DNA from: Blastomussa wellsi | Lineage: Eukaryota; Cnidaria; Anthozoa; Scleractinia; Plerogyridae | NCBI GenBank assembly: GCA_947652115.1 | Contig: OX393563.1 | Coordinates: 28,128,656 to 28,192,655 of the forward strand | Reading direction: 5' to 3' | DNA length: 64,000 nt | Shown here: positions 1 to 9,356 of the stretch, in pieces | How the letters are laid out: every line of letters begins with the position of its first letter | Numbering within the stretch: position 1 is the first letter of the stretch | Notes under the pieces: model-generated | The model's input: the letters and a program-made list of their open reading frames with translations, nothing else | What the model was told of the DNA's origin: nothing | Databases searched by the model: none | Translations under genes and position numbers: made by a program

Positions 1-355
1 AAAGTTTCAGCTTCATCAAGCTTTTTGTAGCCGGGCTCTGGATAAATTTGGTCAATTTTCAACAAAAATTAGGGTACTTTCCCGGCCGTGGTACTTAGCA
101 AATTTAAACACAAAAAGAAAGAAGAAAGGAAAGGGAACCAATTGAGCTTCCAGAAGCCATAACTCCTTGATAAGAAAACTTCATCAAACCTGGTTGCGAC
201 AACAAGTTTATTCACACTACGTAAAACTACTTTTTCACAACCTTTAACTCTAGAGCTAGCCTCGAACAAATTACGAAACAAATCCTTGAATCGAAACCAT
301 CAAATACTAATTCTGAGTAAAGGCCTTGTTGTCGTCTTGGCTTTTCGTTAAGCCT
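1..355. other. 3' flank of the GFP-like gene, no gene seen
   Basis: This sequence lies downstream of the stop codon of the minus-strand GFP-like gene. Short open frames exist but none resembles a known protein. It may hold the 3' untranslated region, but no polyadenylation signal was assigned with confidence. Confidence 0.4.
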
Positions 356-1080
356 TCACTTGAGCTTATTCGGCAGATAAGAATAGTGAGCTTCGGCTAT
401 CTCAGACACCTCAACGTTGTTGTAATCTTCGTCGTGGCTGAGAATCTCAATGCGGTGGTCCACAAAGTGATAGTCGGGAAACTGGACATCTTTCCTAGCC
501 CTGTAAAAGGCAAACAAACTCGGATAAGTGACACTGGTCTGGGTGCATAAGCATATAACAAACATAATACAGTTTCAGTTTCAATGAGTAAAAACCCTAA
601 TACTGATCGTTGCCAGCTTCCCAGAGACAATCTTATTCCCTGCTAAATAAGGTTATGTGCTGAGAAAGTAATTGGGTCTTTCCCTTGAGATCCAGATCGT
701 CTGTGAGTGGTGCTCAACACCAATCCAAGCAAGGGGGATCATAATCGGGTAATCGGAGCTTAGGTCACTGATTCTACTAAAACAGTAAGAATTATTTTAT
801 GCCCTGATAAGAATTCGTCGGTTGTTCCTTATTTCAAGTCATCAAATCACTTTAACGCATAAAAAGGTACTTGTGAGTAGTTTTGAAGTCACACCGGTAA
901 CGGCCGCCTCCTTCGAGCAACAAATGCCGATAATCATCACCCCACAGAATTCCGTCACGTTTGTACATTAGTTCAGAAGATGGCTCCCATTTCAGCGTCC
1001 TCCTCTGCATAACTGGACAATCGAGGGGAAATTTCACCCCATGAAAGTAAATATCATAGAAAAAGCAGTCGCCCTCCATT
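356..1080 (-). CDS. GFP-like fluorescent protein/chromoprotein, two 3'-terminal exons
   Basis: Two exons on the minus strand encode the C-terminal half of a GFP-like beta-barrel protein. The first (1080 to 871) reads GDCFFYDIYFHGVKFP, then CPVMQRRTLKWEPSSE, then LLLEGGGRYRCDFKT. The last (500 to 356) reads VQFPDYHFVDHRIEILSHD and ends with TGA at 356-358. The intron, 870 to 501, has a GT donor (gtacct) and a pyrimidine-rich AG acceptor (ttgccttttacag); the phase is kept across it. A second AG acceptor (ctttctttcatcag) precedes the 1080 boundary. The alignment to anthozoan GFP/DsRed-type proteins is clear from these motifs. Missing are the N-terminal exons and the chromophore tripeptide exon, which should lie beyond 1080; instead a mobile element starts at 1181. 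The gene is therefore either split by a very long transposon-filled intron or is a truncated copy. Confidence in the family is high; whether it is functional is unknown. Confidence 0.85.
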
Positions 1081-1180
1081 CTGATGAAAGAAAGGTGAGA
1101 CATTCTCAATGTGACCAAGTAAAGAAACGAGAAGCAATTTTATTTAGAGGCATGGTTAGCAATAGGATTTAACTGAAATT

Positions 1181-1597
1181 AGTAGTATAGGACATGGGGG
1201 AATAAGACCATTTTGACCAGCAGCTGATTTTGTCCTCATTTTTAGTATTGAATCTCAGTATTGAATCTCACTATTGAATCTCAGTATTTGATATTAGCTA
1301 GATAATTCAGTACTGAATATTAGTCTTGTTCTTAAAACTGGGGAATTGAATGATATTATCTATACTTCGTATAGATAATGTTCCATTACATGGTGTTAGA
1401 TATATAATAGTGAAATCCAGTATTAAATTTCAGTATTATATATATGTATTAAATTTCAGTATTATATATATGAATTAAATTTCAGTATTATATATATATG
1501 TATTAAATTTCAGTATTATATATATGTATTAAATTTCAGTATTAAATTTCAGTATTATATATAAGTATTGGATTATAGGCTTGTTGTTGAAAATGTT
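1181..1597 (+). repeat. left terminal inverted repeat of the PolB-only element
   Basis: Landmarks shared in inverted order with 6589-7071 are AGTAGTATAG, the block around 'ccagcagctgattttgtcc', repeats of 'attgaatctcagt', a palindrome at 1355-1379, a subterminal array of 'aaatttcagtattatatata' units (about 1414-1565) and 'ggattataggcttgttgttg' at the inner edge. Confidence 0.85.
1355..1379. repeat. 25-bp loxP-like palindrome in left TIR
   Basis: Two perfect 11-bp arms (ATTATCTATAC and GTATAGATAAT) flank a 3-bp TTC centre. Related but less perfect copies lie in the right TIR at 6819-6843 and about 6866-6913. The layout resembles a recombinase or telomere-resolvase site, but no such enzyme is encoded nearby. 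Confidence 0.75.
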
Positions 1598-1619
1598 TAT
1601 GAAAATGTTTTTTGTAAGA

Positions 1620-2890
1620 CAATAAGATGGAAAATAATAATAATAATAATAATAATAAAAATAAAAATAATAATAATAATAAAAATAAAAAAAATAATAA
1701 TAATAATATGGAAAATAAAAAAAAAACTTAAAGATTTGACACGTTATAAAAATAATAAGATGGAAAATAAAAATAAAAATAATAATAGTAATAATATGGA
1801 AAATAAAAAGGGAATTAAAGATTTGACACGTTATAAAAATAATAAGATGGAAAATAAAAATAAAAATAAAAATAATGATAATAATGATAATAAAAATAAT
1901 AATGATAATAATAATGATAATAATAATAATAAAAATAAAAATAATAATAAAAATAATAATATTAATGATAATAAAAACAATAATGATAATAATGATAATA
2001 ATGATAATAAAAGTAATAATAGTAATAATATGGAAAATAAAAAAGGACTTAAAGATTTGACACGTTATAAAAATAATAAGATGGAAAATAAAAATAAAAA
2101 TAATAATAGTAATAATATGGAAAATAAAAAAGGACTTAAAGATTTGACATGTTATAAAATAATAAGTTGGAAAATAAAAATAAAAATAAAAATAAAAATA
2201 ATAATGATAATAAAAATAATGATAATAATGATAATAAAAATAATGATAATAAAAATAATAAAAATAAAAATAAAAAATCAAAATATGATCTCAAAACACA
2301 AAATGTTATTTATTTATCTGAAGATCGTGGTATGCATACTTGTTACTTAAATAAAAATTATATATATAATTATAATAATGTAGATATTGATAAAGAAGAT
2401 AATATATTAGATTTACATTTAGAGGAAGATTTAAATGATGAAGATCTAAATACAGATATAATAATAAATAAAAAGTATAATATTAATAATAAAAATAAAA
2501 AGTATAATATTAATAATAATAAAAATACAGATATAATAATAAATAAAAAGTATAATATTAATGATAATAAAAATAATAAAAATAATAATGATAATAATAA
2601 TAAAAATAATGATAATAAAAATAAAAATAAAAATAAAAATAATAATGATAATAAAAATATAGATATAATAATAAATAATAATATTAATGATAATAATAAA
2701 AATAATAATAATAAAAATAAAAATAATAAAAATAATAATGATAAAAACAATGATAATAAAAATAATAAAAATAAAAATAAAAATAAAAATAATGATAATA
2801 AAAATACAGATATAATAATAAATAATAATATTAATTATAATAAAAATAATAAAAATAATAATAAAAATAATAAATATAATAATATGGAAA
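1620..2890 (+). repeat. AAT/AAAAT low-complexity tract with embedded 50-bp repeats
   Basis: The tract consists almost wholly of A-rich triplets that read as Asn, Lys and Asp in one frame and as poly-Ile in others. Four copies of a unit encoding KDLT(R/C)YK with flanking MENKK lie at about 1707-1760, 1796-1850, 2031-2090 and 2118-2165. It probably belongs to the N-terminal extension of the polymerase gene. Confidence 0.8.
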
Positions 2891-3794
2891 GTAAATTGAA
2901 ACAAAAGTCAATACCTAAACCAAATAAAAGTGTAAAACAGAGGGTTAAAAAATATGAAGAAAATATCATTTCTCCACCACCAGAATTTAGAGATGATTAC
3001 AAACCAGTTCCAGATCCTAGAAAAAATGTAAAACAGAGGGTGAAAGAATATGAAGAAAATATCATTTCTCCACCACCAGAATTTAGAGATGATTACAAAC
3101 CGATTACAGCTGCTAGGACAAGAATAACTGAAATTGATAAAGCTTTAAAAGGTTATACAAAATCTTATGATTAGAGTCAACAAGGCTAGATCTTGAAGAT
3201 TATATTAGAAATATTCATACAACTGAAAAAGGGTTAAAATTTGTTGAAACATTAAAAGTAACATTTGAAAAAATAGCGGATAGTAGACAAATTAATAAAA
3301 CTGCTTATTTTAATAGTACACCACAAACTATTATAAATGAAGCTGGAATAAAAGAATCATTTGATTTATCAAAACAACAAATATTAAATAAAACTGCTCG
3401 ATGGGTGTCTGAAGGATCTGGTTGGACTATTAAATCTATTGATAATCATTATCTTAATATTGTAATATATAAACCATTGAAAGGCACATCATATATTAAA
3501 CTACCACAAGAACTAAATCATCACATGAAGGGATTAATTAATTTGAAAAATAATGATAATAAATGTTTTAGATGGTGTCATATTAGGTATTTAAATCCGC
3601 AAGATACAAAACCACATAGGATAAAAAAATCTGATAAACAATATATAAATAAGTTAGATTATTCTGGAATTGAATTTCCAGTGACTATTAAACAATATAA
3701 TAAAATTGAAAAACAAAATGAGATTAATGTTAATGTATTTGGATATGAAAATAAACGGACATATCCTATTTATATATCAAAAGAAAAAAAATGA
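1627..3794 (+). pseudogene. N-terminal part of PolB gene, broken by several frame changes
   Basis: This is upstream coding sequence of the polymerase at 3706-6396, split among frames. The Asn/Lys-rich portion changes frame in an A-run near 1718 and again near 2157. A stretch to 3174 carries two copies of a motif ending ISPPPEFRDDYKP, followed by DKALKGYTKSYD, which recalls the N-termini of cnidarian Polinton polymerases. Frame changes again just before 3176. From there to 3794 a reading frame contains GLKFVETLKVTFEK and EGSGWTIKS, also typical of this N-terminal region. The last break is an A8 run near 3783. All later polymerase motifs are intact. The breaks sit mostly in A-runs, so either decay or assembly error is possible. 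Confidence 0.65.
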
Positions 3795-6396
3795 TAATGA
3801 ATTAAATTTGTTATTAATATCTGAAAACGAGAACAAACATTATGTTTTAATAAAATATTTTAATAGATTTGTGTGTAATAAAACAAAACACAATGAAAAG
3901 AAACACTTTTGCATGCACTGTCTTCAATGTTTTAGTTCTGAAGAATTTTTAATAAAACATAAAGAAAACTGTTTACTTCTAAATGGTGAACAAGCTATTG
4001 AAATGCCTGATAAAAATAATAATATATTAAAATTTAATAATCATCATCATGAAGAATTAGTACCTTTTGTTATATATGCCGACTTTGAAGCTATAACAGA
4101 AAAGATATCAGGCTGTCAGCAGAAAGATTCAAAGTCATATACTGAAGCATATCAAAAGCATACAGATTGTGGATTTGGCTATAAAATTGTATGTTGTTAT
4201 AATGATAAATATAGCAAACCTCTTACAATATATAGAGGTGAAAAAGCTGTTTATACATTTCTTGAGAAGATGTTAGATGAAGTCGAATATTGTAAAAAAG
4301 TTGTTACAAAAGAATTCAGCAACAAATTTAACTCAAAAGAATTAAAAATACCAGTCATATTTCACAACTTAAGAGGTTATGACAGCCATTTCATAATGCA
4401 AGAGATCGGAAATATTGTTAAGAAAAATGAATACATAGATAAAAAAGGTCAAAAACGTCAAATGCATATTAATGCTATTCCCAATAATATGGAAAAGTAT
4501 ATGGCTTTCATGTTAGGTAATCATTTAACCTTTATTGATAGTTTTCAGTTTATGAGTTCTAGCTTAGAAAAACTTGTAAGTAATATACCAAAAGAAGCAT
4601 TAAAATATACCTCAGAAATTTTTAAAGGTAAAAAGCTTGATTTAATGGCTAGGAAAGGTGTTTATCCTTATGATTATATGGATAGTTTTGATAAGTTCAA
4701 TAAAAAGCTACCAACAAAAGAAGAGTTTTACAGCATATTAAATAATGAACATATATCAGATGAAGACTATAAACATGCTCAAAATGTTTGGAATACATTT
4801 AATTTGAAAAATATGGGAGATTATCATAATTTATACATTAAATCAGACATATTACTATTAGCTGATGTATTTGAAAACTTTAGAAAAACAAGTTTACAAT
4901 ATTATAAGCTAGATCCTTCTCATTATTTTTCATCTCCTGGGTTATCTTGGGATGCTATGTTGAAGATGACTGATCTTAAACTTGAGCTTATGACTGATAT
5001 TGATATGTTTCTATTTATTGAAAAAGGTCTTAGAGGTGGAATCAGCTATATTGCAAATAGATATGGTGAAGCAAATAATAAATACATGAAAGATTATAAT
5101 AAAGATAAACCTTCGAAATATATTATGTACCTTGATGCTAATAATTTATATGGATGGGCTATGAGTCAATATCTTCCAGCTGGAGGATTTAGATGGCTTA
5201 CAGAAAAACAGATTAATAAGTTTAATGTTAATAAGATCAGAGATGATAGTGAAAAAGGATATATATTAGAAGTCGATTTAGATTATCCAGAAAAACTTCA
5301 TGATTTGCATAATGACTATCCAGCTGCTGCTGAAAAAATAACTGTTCAAAAAGATATGTTATCTAATTACTGTAAAACTATTGCTGATAAATATAATATA
5401 TCAACCGGATTAGTACATAAATTAATACCTACATTAAGCAAAAAAGAAAAATGTGTATTACATTACAGAAACTTAAAATTATATTTAGATCTAGGTTTAA
5501 AACTAACTAAAGTACATCGTGTTTTACAATTTAATCAATCTCCTTGGTTAAAACAATATATTGATTACAATACAGAAAAAAGAAAGAATGCAAAAAAATC
5601 ATTTGAAAAAGATTTCTTCAAATTAATGAATAACAGCGTATTTGGTAAAACTATGGAAAACCTTAGAAAGAGAGTTGATGTAAGACTTGTAACTGATGAA
5701 AAAAAACTATTAAAATTAGCTAGTAAACCAACATATATTAGTAGTAAAATATTTAATGAAAATCTAGTAGCTGTTCATAAGATAAAAGAAACACTTACAT
5801 TAAACAGACCTGCTTATGTTGGTATGTGCATATTAGATCTAAGTAAAACTCTCATGTATGATTTTCATTATAATTATATTAAAAAGAAGTATGGTGATAA
5901 AGCTAAACTATTATTCACAGATACTGATAGTTTAACTTATGAAATAGAGGCTAAAGATGTTTATAAAGATTTCTTTAAGGATAAAGATTTGTTTGATAAT
6001 AGTGCCTACGCTGAAAGATCACAATATTATGATAATAAAAATAAGAAAGTCATTGGTAAGTTTAAGGATGAAGCAGCTGGAGTCCCTATTTGTGAATTTG
6101 TTGGTCTACGATCAAAAATGTACAGCTATATGAAAGACGACCAAAAAGGAGGAAAGACTGCTAAAGGAATAAAAAAGAATGTAATTAAAAAAGACATTCA
6201 ACATGAAAACTATAAAGAAACACTATTTAATAATCAACAGATGTATCATAAGATGAAAACAATCAGAAGCCAAAACCATGAACTCGGTAGTTATGAAATC
6301 AATAAAGTATCGCTCAGCTGTTTTGATGATAAAAGATATATACATGATAATGGACAGACCAGTTATGCTTATGGACATTTTAATATAAAACAATAA
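3706..6396 (+). CDS. protein-primed type B DNA polymerase (Polinton-like), PolB-only element
   Basis: The open frame of 896 codons covers the catalytic part of a DNA_pol_B_2 polymerase that would replicate the element. Visible motifs: exonuclease motif I FVIYADFEAI (about 4063), exonuclease II region FHNLRGYDSHF (about 4360), polymerase motif A YLDANNLYGWAMS (about 5128), motif B region LMNNSVFGKTMENL (about 5626) and motif C FTDTDSL (about 5914). An upstream Cys/His cluster (HFCMHCLQCF, then KHKENC) looks like a zinc finger. Compared with the other two polymerases in this window, it lacks the Cys/His module that precedes the HNLRGYD motif, so that module was cleanly deleted here or never gained. 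Upstream sequence belonging to the same protein is out of frame. The 2.7-kb frame is open despite extreme AT content, which argues for recent function. Confidence 0.85.
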   Translation: MKNKMRLMLMYLDMKINGHILFIYQKKKNDNELNLLLISENENKHYVLIKYFNRFVCNKTKHNEKKHFCMHCLQCFSSEEFLIKHKENCLLLNGEQAIEMPDKNNNILKFNNHHHEELVPFVIYADFEAITEKISGCQQKDSKSYTEAYQKHTDCGFGYKIVCCYNDKYSKPLTIYRGEKAVYTFLEKMLDEVEYCKKVVTKEFSNKFNSKELKIPVIFHNLRGYDSHFIMQEIGNIVKKNEYIDKKGQKRQMHINAIPNNMEKYMAFMLGNHLTFIDSFQFMSSSLEKLVSNIPKEALKYTSEIFKGKKLDLMARKGVYPYDYMDSFDKFNKKLPTKEEFYSILNNEHISDEDYKHAQNVWNTFNLKNMGDYHNLYIKSDILLLADVFENFRKTSLQYYKLDPSHYFSSPGLSWDAMLKMTDLKLELMTDIDMFLFIEKGLRGGISYIANRYGEANNKYMKDYNKDKPSKYIMYLDANNLYGWAMSQYLPAGGFRWLTEKQINKFNVNKIRDDSEKGYILEVDLDYPEKLHDLHNDYPAAAEKITVQKDMLSNYCKTIADKYNISTGLVHKLIPTLSKKEKCVLHYRNLKLYLDLGLKLTKVHRVLQFNQSPWLKQYIDYNTEKRKNAKKSFEKDFFKLMNNSVFGKTMENLRKRVDVRLVTDEKKLLKLASKPTYISSKIFNENLVAVHKIKETLTLNRPAYVGMCILDLSKTLMYDFHYNYIKKKYGDKAKLLFTDTDSLTYEIEAKDVYKDFFKDKDLFDNSAYAERSQYYDNKNKKVIGKFKDEAAGVPICEFVGLRSKMYSYMKDDQKGGKTAKGIKKNVIKKDIQHENYKETLFNNQQMYHKMKTIRSQNHELGSYEINKVSLSCFDDKRYIHDNGQTSYAYGHFNIKQ

Positions 6397-6588
6397 ATCC
6401 AATAATTCCACTGATTCTAATAATTTTCATAATTCCAATAATTTTCATAATTTACTTAATTCCAATAATTTTCATAATTTTCATAATTCCAATAATTTTC
6501 ATAATTTACTTAATTCCAATAATTTTCATAATTTTCATAATTCCAATAATTTTCATAATTTTCATAATTCCGCGGATACAAATAATTA
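6397..6588. repeat. short tandem repeats after the polymerase stop
   Basis: Repeats of 'aattccaataattttcat' and 'aattttcataatttactt' with variable spacing fill the gap between the polymerase stop and the right TIR. No gene is visible. Confidence 0.8.
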
Positions 6589-7071
6589 ACACATTTTCAA
6601 CAACAGGCCTATAATCCAGTACTGAGATTCAATACTTAAATTTAATACTTATATATAATACTGAAATTTTATACATATATATAATACTTAAATTTAATAC
6701 TTATATACAATACTTAAATTTAATACATATATATAATACTTAAATTTAATACATATATATAATACTTAAATTTAATACTGGATTTCAGTATTATATATCT
6801 AACACCATGTAATGGAACATTATCTATACTTCGCGTAGATAATATCATTCAATATGTACTGGAACATTATCTATACTTCGTTCAGATAAATCTATACTTC
6901 GTGTAGATATTATCATTCAATTCCCCAGTTTTAACAACAGGACTAATATTCAATACTGAATTATCTAGCTAATATCCAAATACTGAGATTCAATACTGAG
7001 ATTCAATACTGAGATGAGGACAAAATCAGCTGCTGGTAAAATGGCCTTATTTCCCCATCTTCTATACTACT
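6589..7071 (-). repeat. right terminal inverted repeat of the PolB-only element
   Basis: This is the inverted counterpart of 1181-1597, longer because its palindrome block and subterminal repeats are partly duplicated. It ends CTATACTACT at 7062-7071. Confidence 0.85.
6819..6913. repeat. imperfect loxP-like palindromes in right TIR
   Basis: Two to three degenerate copies of the 25-bp palindrome lie here (6819-6843 and about 6866-6913), built around 'tatctatacttcg'. Arms differ at one to three positions from the perfect left copy. Confidence 0.7.
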
Positions 7072-7674
7072 TATCATGAATGGGAAAGAACGGGCAATGT
7101 TACGAGAGATGACGGAGAAACAAAATAGGATATCACTGTCTACGTCTGTGGTGTTTCTGTAGGTTAGGTCTGTGTGGATACATAAGAGGTCCACTGAATT
7201 GGTAATATTGGGGACATTTTCACCGGTTTGTTCTTGCCCAGTGTAAATTCGTTTATTAAAACCTATGAGAATGTGGAAATCATTTAGTGATAGGTCAAGT
7301 TCATAATTTCGTTTCATGCTGAGTTGAACTCGGAGGAGGGCGTGGTCGTATTCCAGGTTGATGTTTCTGTCATATGACTGTATTTGTTCGTTGATATCTT
7401 CATAGGAGTAATTACCATCAAGAAAATCTATGTCTATCCATGGATCTGATGACGTTTTGCGATATCTTATTTTGTTATTGTTGTAGTCACTTGATATGTT
7501 GTACCATGAGTAGGTCATTTCTGATATTTCGTCAAGGGCCATTCGCTAATTTCTATTGGGGTCTAACTGGATTGGGCTATTGAAATGGATTCGGAAATCG
7601 TGTGCATTTTGATTAAATTGTTGACGCTGTTTTTTTGCTTCACTTGATGATAGAATTAGATGTATTTCTGTCAT
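7003..7674 (-). pseudogene. Polinton-1 penton-like/minor capsid gene, nonsense and 3' truncated
   Basis: The minus-strand frame opens with ATG at 7674, just after the AT-rich 'attaatatatgac'. It carries an in-frame TAG near 7547 and then stays open to 7003. The motif YSWYNIS, a following DGNYSYEDIN segment and an HTDLTY segment match a family common in cnidarian Polintons; the same architecture is seen in the two genes at 30231-31633. I regard it as a penton-like or minor structural protein of one jelly-roll. The last 27 codons read into the right TIR of the neighbouring element, so the true C-terminus has been lost. The single stop replaces a residue in an otherwise conserved stretch. Function by homology only; moderate certainty. 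Confidence 0.6.
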
Positions 7675-7685
7675 ATATTAATTAA

Positions 7686-8477
7686 TTAGATAAAAAAATA
7701 ATTAGAGAATATGTTTTTGTAAGTTTGTTTATTAATTCGTTTTTTATTATGCAAGAAATTAAGTATTTGTTTGGCTTCTTGTCTTATTTTACGTGATGTA
7801 TTACCTGCTGATATTGAACCACATAATAATTCTAATCTAACAATTAATTTCAAGTGGGGGTCTCGTTCCTCAATCACTCCACTACCGATGGTGAATTCTG
7901 GATCCATGTCAAAGTAAGGTGGTTTGGGATTAGGTAATGGTTTTTTAAGCATCTTTCCAAGCCAATCATATCTTTCTTTTTTTTCCTTCACATGCTCAAA
8001 AATTCTGAATAAGTCATTCTCTTGTATTGACCTTGTTGTATTTTCTTATTTTTCCAATCTCCTCCTTTTTTGGCTACATTATCAGCATTTTTCTTCAATC
8101 TGGGGTATAAACGTTTTAATTTATCTAATTCTGTTTTCATGGCATCTTTTTCTTCTTTACATTCTTTAAGTTGTTCAGATTTTGCCTTTTCAGGTTCGGG
8201 TTCATGTGTTGGTTGTGGTTCACCATCAAGTTTGCCAAATAATTCATCATATTTTGGTGGTGTTGGTGTTGGTGTTGGGAATTCTTCAATGTCTTTTTCA
8301 GTACTCTCTAATCCTTCTTTGATGAGTGATGTAACAGGTTTGAATAATTTCTGATATTTTAATTGACCAACTTCACTTGAAAGTTTGTTTTCGTATATTT
8401 GATCGTTAATTTTTTAAATTACTTTTTCATTACTTTCTTTCTCTTTAGCAATTTCATACCATCTGTTTATTGGCATA
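7686..8477 (-). pseudogene. Polinton-1 structural-type protein of unknown function, broken
   Basis: A minus-strand gene starts at ATG 8477 behind an AT-rich leader. It is interrupted by one in-frame TAA about 20 codons in and by a frame change near 7992, after which a further 101 codons are open to the TAA at 7686. Between the breaks is a Thr/Pro repeat (PTPTPTPP) followed by a charged, coiled-coil-like segment, then a hydrophilic C-terminal domain. The gene sits between the penton-like gene and the ATPase, all on the same strand, which suggests a virion protein. I recognise the general type from cnidarian Polinton relics but cannot assign a function. Confidence 0.5.
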
Positions 8478-8500
8478 ATATATTAATTAATTATATAAAG

Positions 8501-8699
8501 TGAATACGTGTAATAATTAAATTAAAAAGTCAATAAATAAACAAAATTGAAATGAAAAAGTGAATACGTGTAATAATTAAATTAAAAAAGTTAATACATA
8601 AACAAAATTAAAAATGAAAAAGTGAATACGTGTAATAATTAAATTAAAAAAGTTAATGCATAAACAAAATTGAAATGAAAAAGTGAATACGTGTAATAA
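8501..8699. repeat. approximately 61-bp tandem repeat, 3.3 copies
   Basis: Copies of a unit beginning 'gtgaatacgtgtaataatta' start at 8501, 8560, 8622 and 8683 (spacings 59, 62 and 61). They fill the gap between two minus-strand genes and end at the ATPase stop codon. Confidence 0.9.
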
Positions 8700-9356
8700 T
8701 TATAGTCGTTCGTTAAAATTCTTTGATATTATTTTTGTTGGTTTATCAATGTAGAGAAATGAATAAGGTTCTTTGGTTGCTCTATGATATGTGTCAGTTG
8801 GTATATTATTCTCTCTTGAAATTACATTACTCTCACGTTTAGAATTTAGGTTAAATATTATGAGATGTGAGCAGTTAAGTCTAATGTCTTTGGGAGTGGA
8901 GTAATAAGATTGTGAAAGGTAGATGACTGAACAATTTTTATGACGTCCCTGAATGAAGTAATCTATTAGGGGTTTCTGATTTTTTTCTGTGACGAAGTCG
9001 TCGAAGATTACAATTTTCTGACCCTCTTTTGGAATTTCTTCGATGGGAATTATATTGTTGTTGGATGAGAAAATAGGATTGGGTGCTATTTTTTTAAGAA
9101 TGGAGTTGAGTAGTTGATATTTATTTTGATCAAGATTTTTAGCGTAGAGGAATATTGTATCATAGAATATTAGGGGTTTAAGTAGCATGTGGATTAGGGT
9201 ATTGGTTTTGCCACAGCCAGATGGACCACAGATTAACATTCGGAAGGTATCATTGGGCATATAAGGGTATAATTGCCTGTAATTATGTTTATGTCCTTTT
9301 CCATGAATTTCATAATTTGGTATTTTCATAATAAAATAATTATGTACACTATTCAT
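8700..9356 (-). CDS. Polinton-1 FtsK/HerA-type genome packaging ATPase (A32-like)
   Basis: The 218-residue protein carries Walker A GPSGCGKTNT (residues about 43-52) and Walker B KIVIFDDF (about 113-120), followed by a conserved SVIYLSQSYY segment that fits sensor I. This is the pattern of A32-like packaging ATPases of Polintons and related double-jelly-roll viruses, which drive DNA into a capsid. The frame is undamaged, unlike its neighbours. The annotated ATG at 9356 abuts the plus-strand ATG at 9357 (CATATG), leaving no leader; the next Met, at about 9329 (MKIPNYEIHGKG), is a plausible true start. It is transcribed with the two structural-type genes to its left. Confidence 0.85.
   Translation of the reverse strand: MNSVHNYFIMKIPNYEIHGKGHKHNYRQLYPYMPNDTFRMLICGPSGCGKTNTLIHMLLKPLIFYDTIFLYAKNLDQNKYQLLNSILKKIAPNPIFSSNNNIIPIEEIPKEGQKIVIFDDFVTEKNQKPLIDYFIQGRHKNCSVIYLSQSYYSTPKDIRLNCSHLIIFNLNSKRESNVISRENNIPTDTYHRATKEPYSFLYIDKPTKIISKNFNERL

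Larger units (their letters stand above)
1181..7071 (+). mobile_element. PolB-only Polinton-like element with long TIRs
   Basis: The element is bounded by inverted repeats beginning AGTAGTATAG at 1181 and ending with the complement at 7071. Starting with AG is usual for Polintons. Inside is a polymerase gene with an Asn/Lys-rich N-terminal extension, and no integrase, ATPase or capsid gene. The left flank is a host GFP-like gene and the right flank is the penton-like gene of another Polinton. I could not find a matching target duplication (GAAATT on the left, TATCAT on the right), so one side has probably been rearranged. It could be a deletion derivative moved by another Polinton's integrase. 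Confidence 0.7.

Noticed and set aside
1371..1380. True loxP site
   Set aside because: The palindrome shares only the ACTTCGTATA core with loxP; arms and spacer length differ, so it is loxP-like only in appearance.
1529..2904. Poly-Ile/Phe/Leu/Tyr frames, mainly on the minus strand, in the AAT-rich tract
   Set aside because: They are shadow frames of a low-complexity A/T microsatellite; the Asn/Lys frame on the plus strand connects to the polymerase.
8070..8354. Plus-strand frame rich in Ser/Gly/Val
   Set aside because: It is antisense to the broken minus-strand Polinton-1 gene and comes from the Thr/Pro repeat read backwards.
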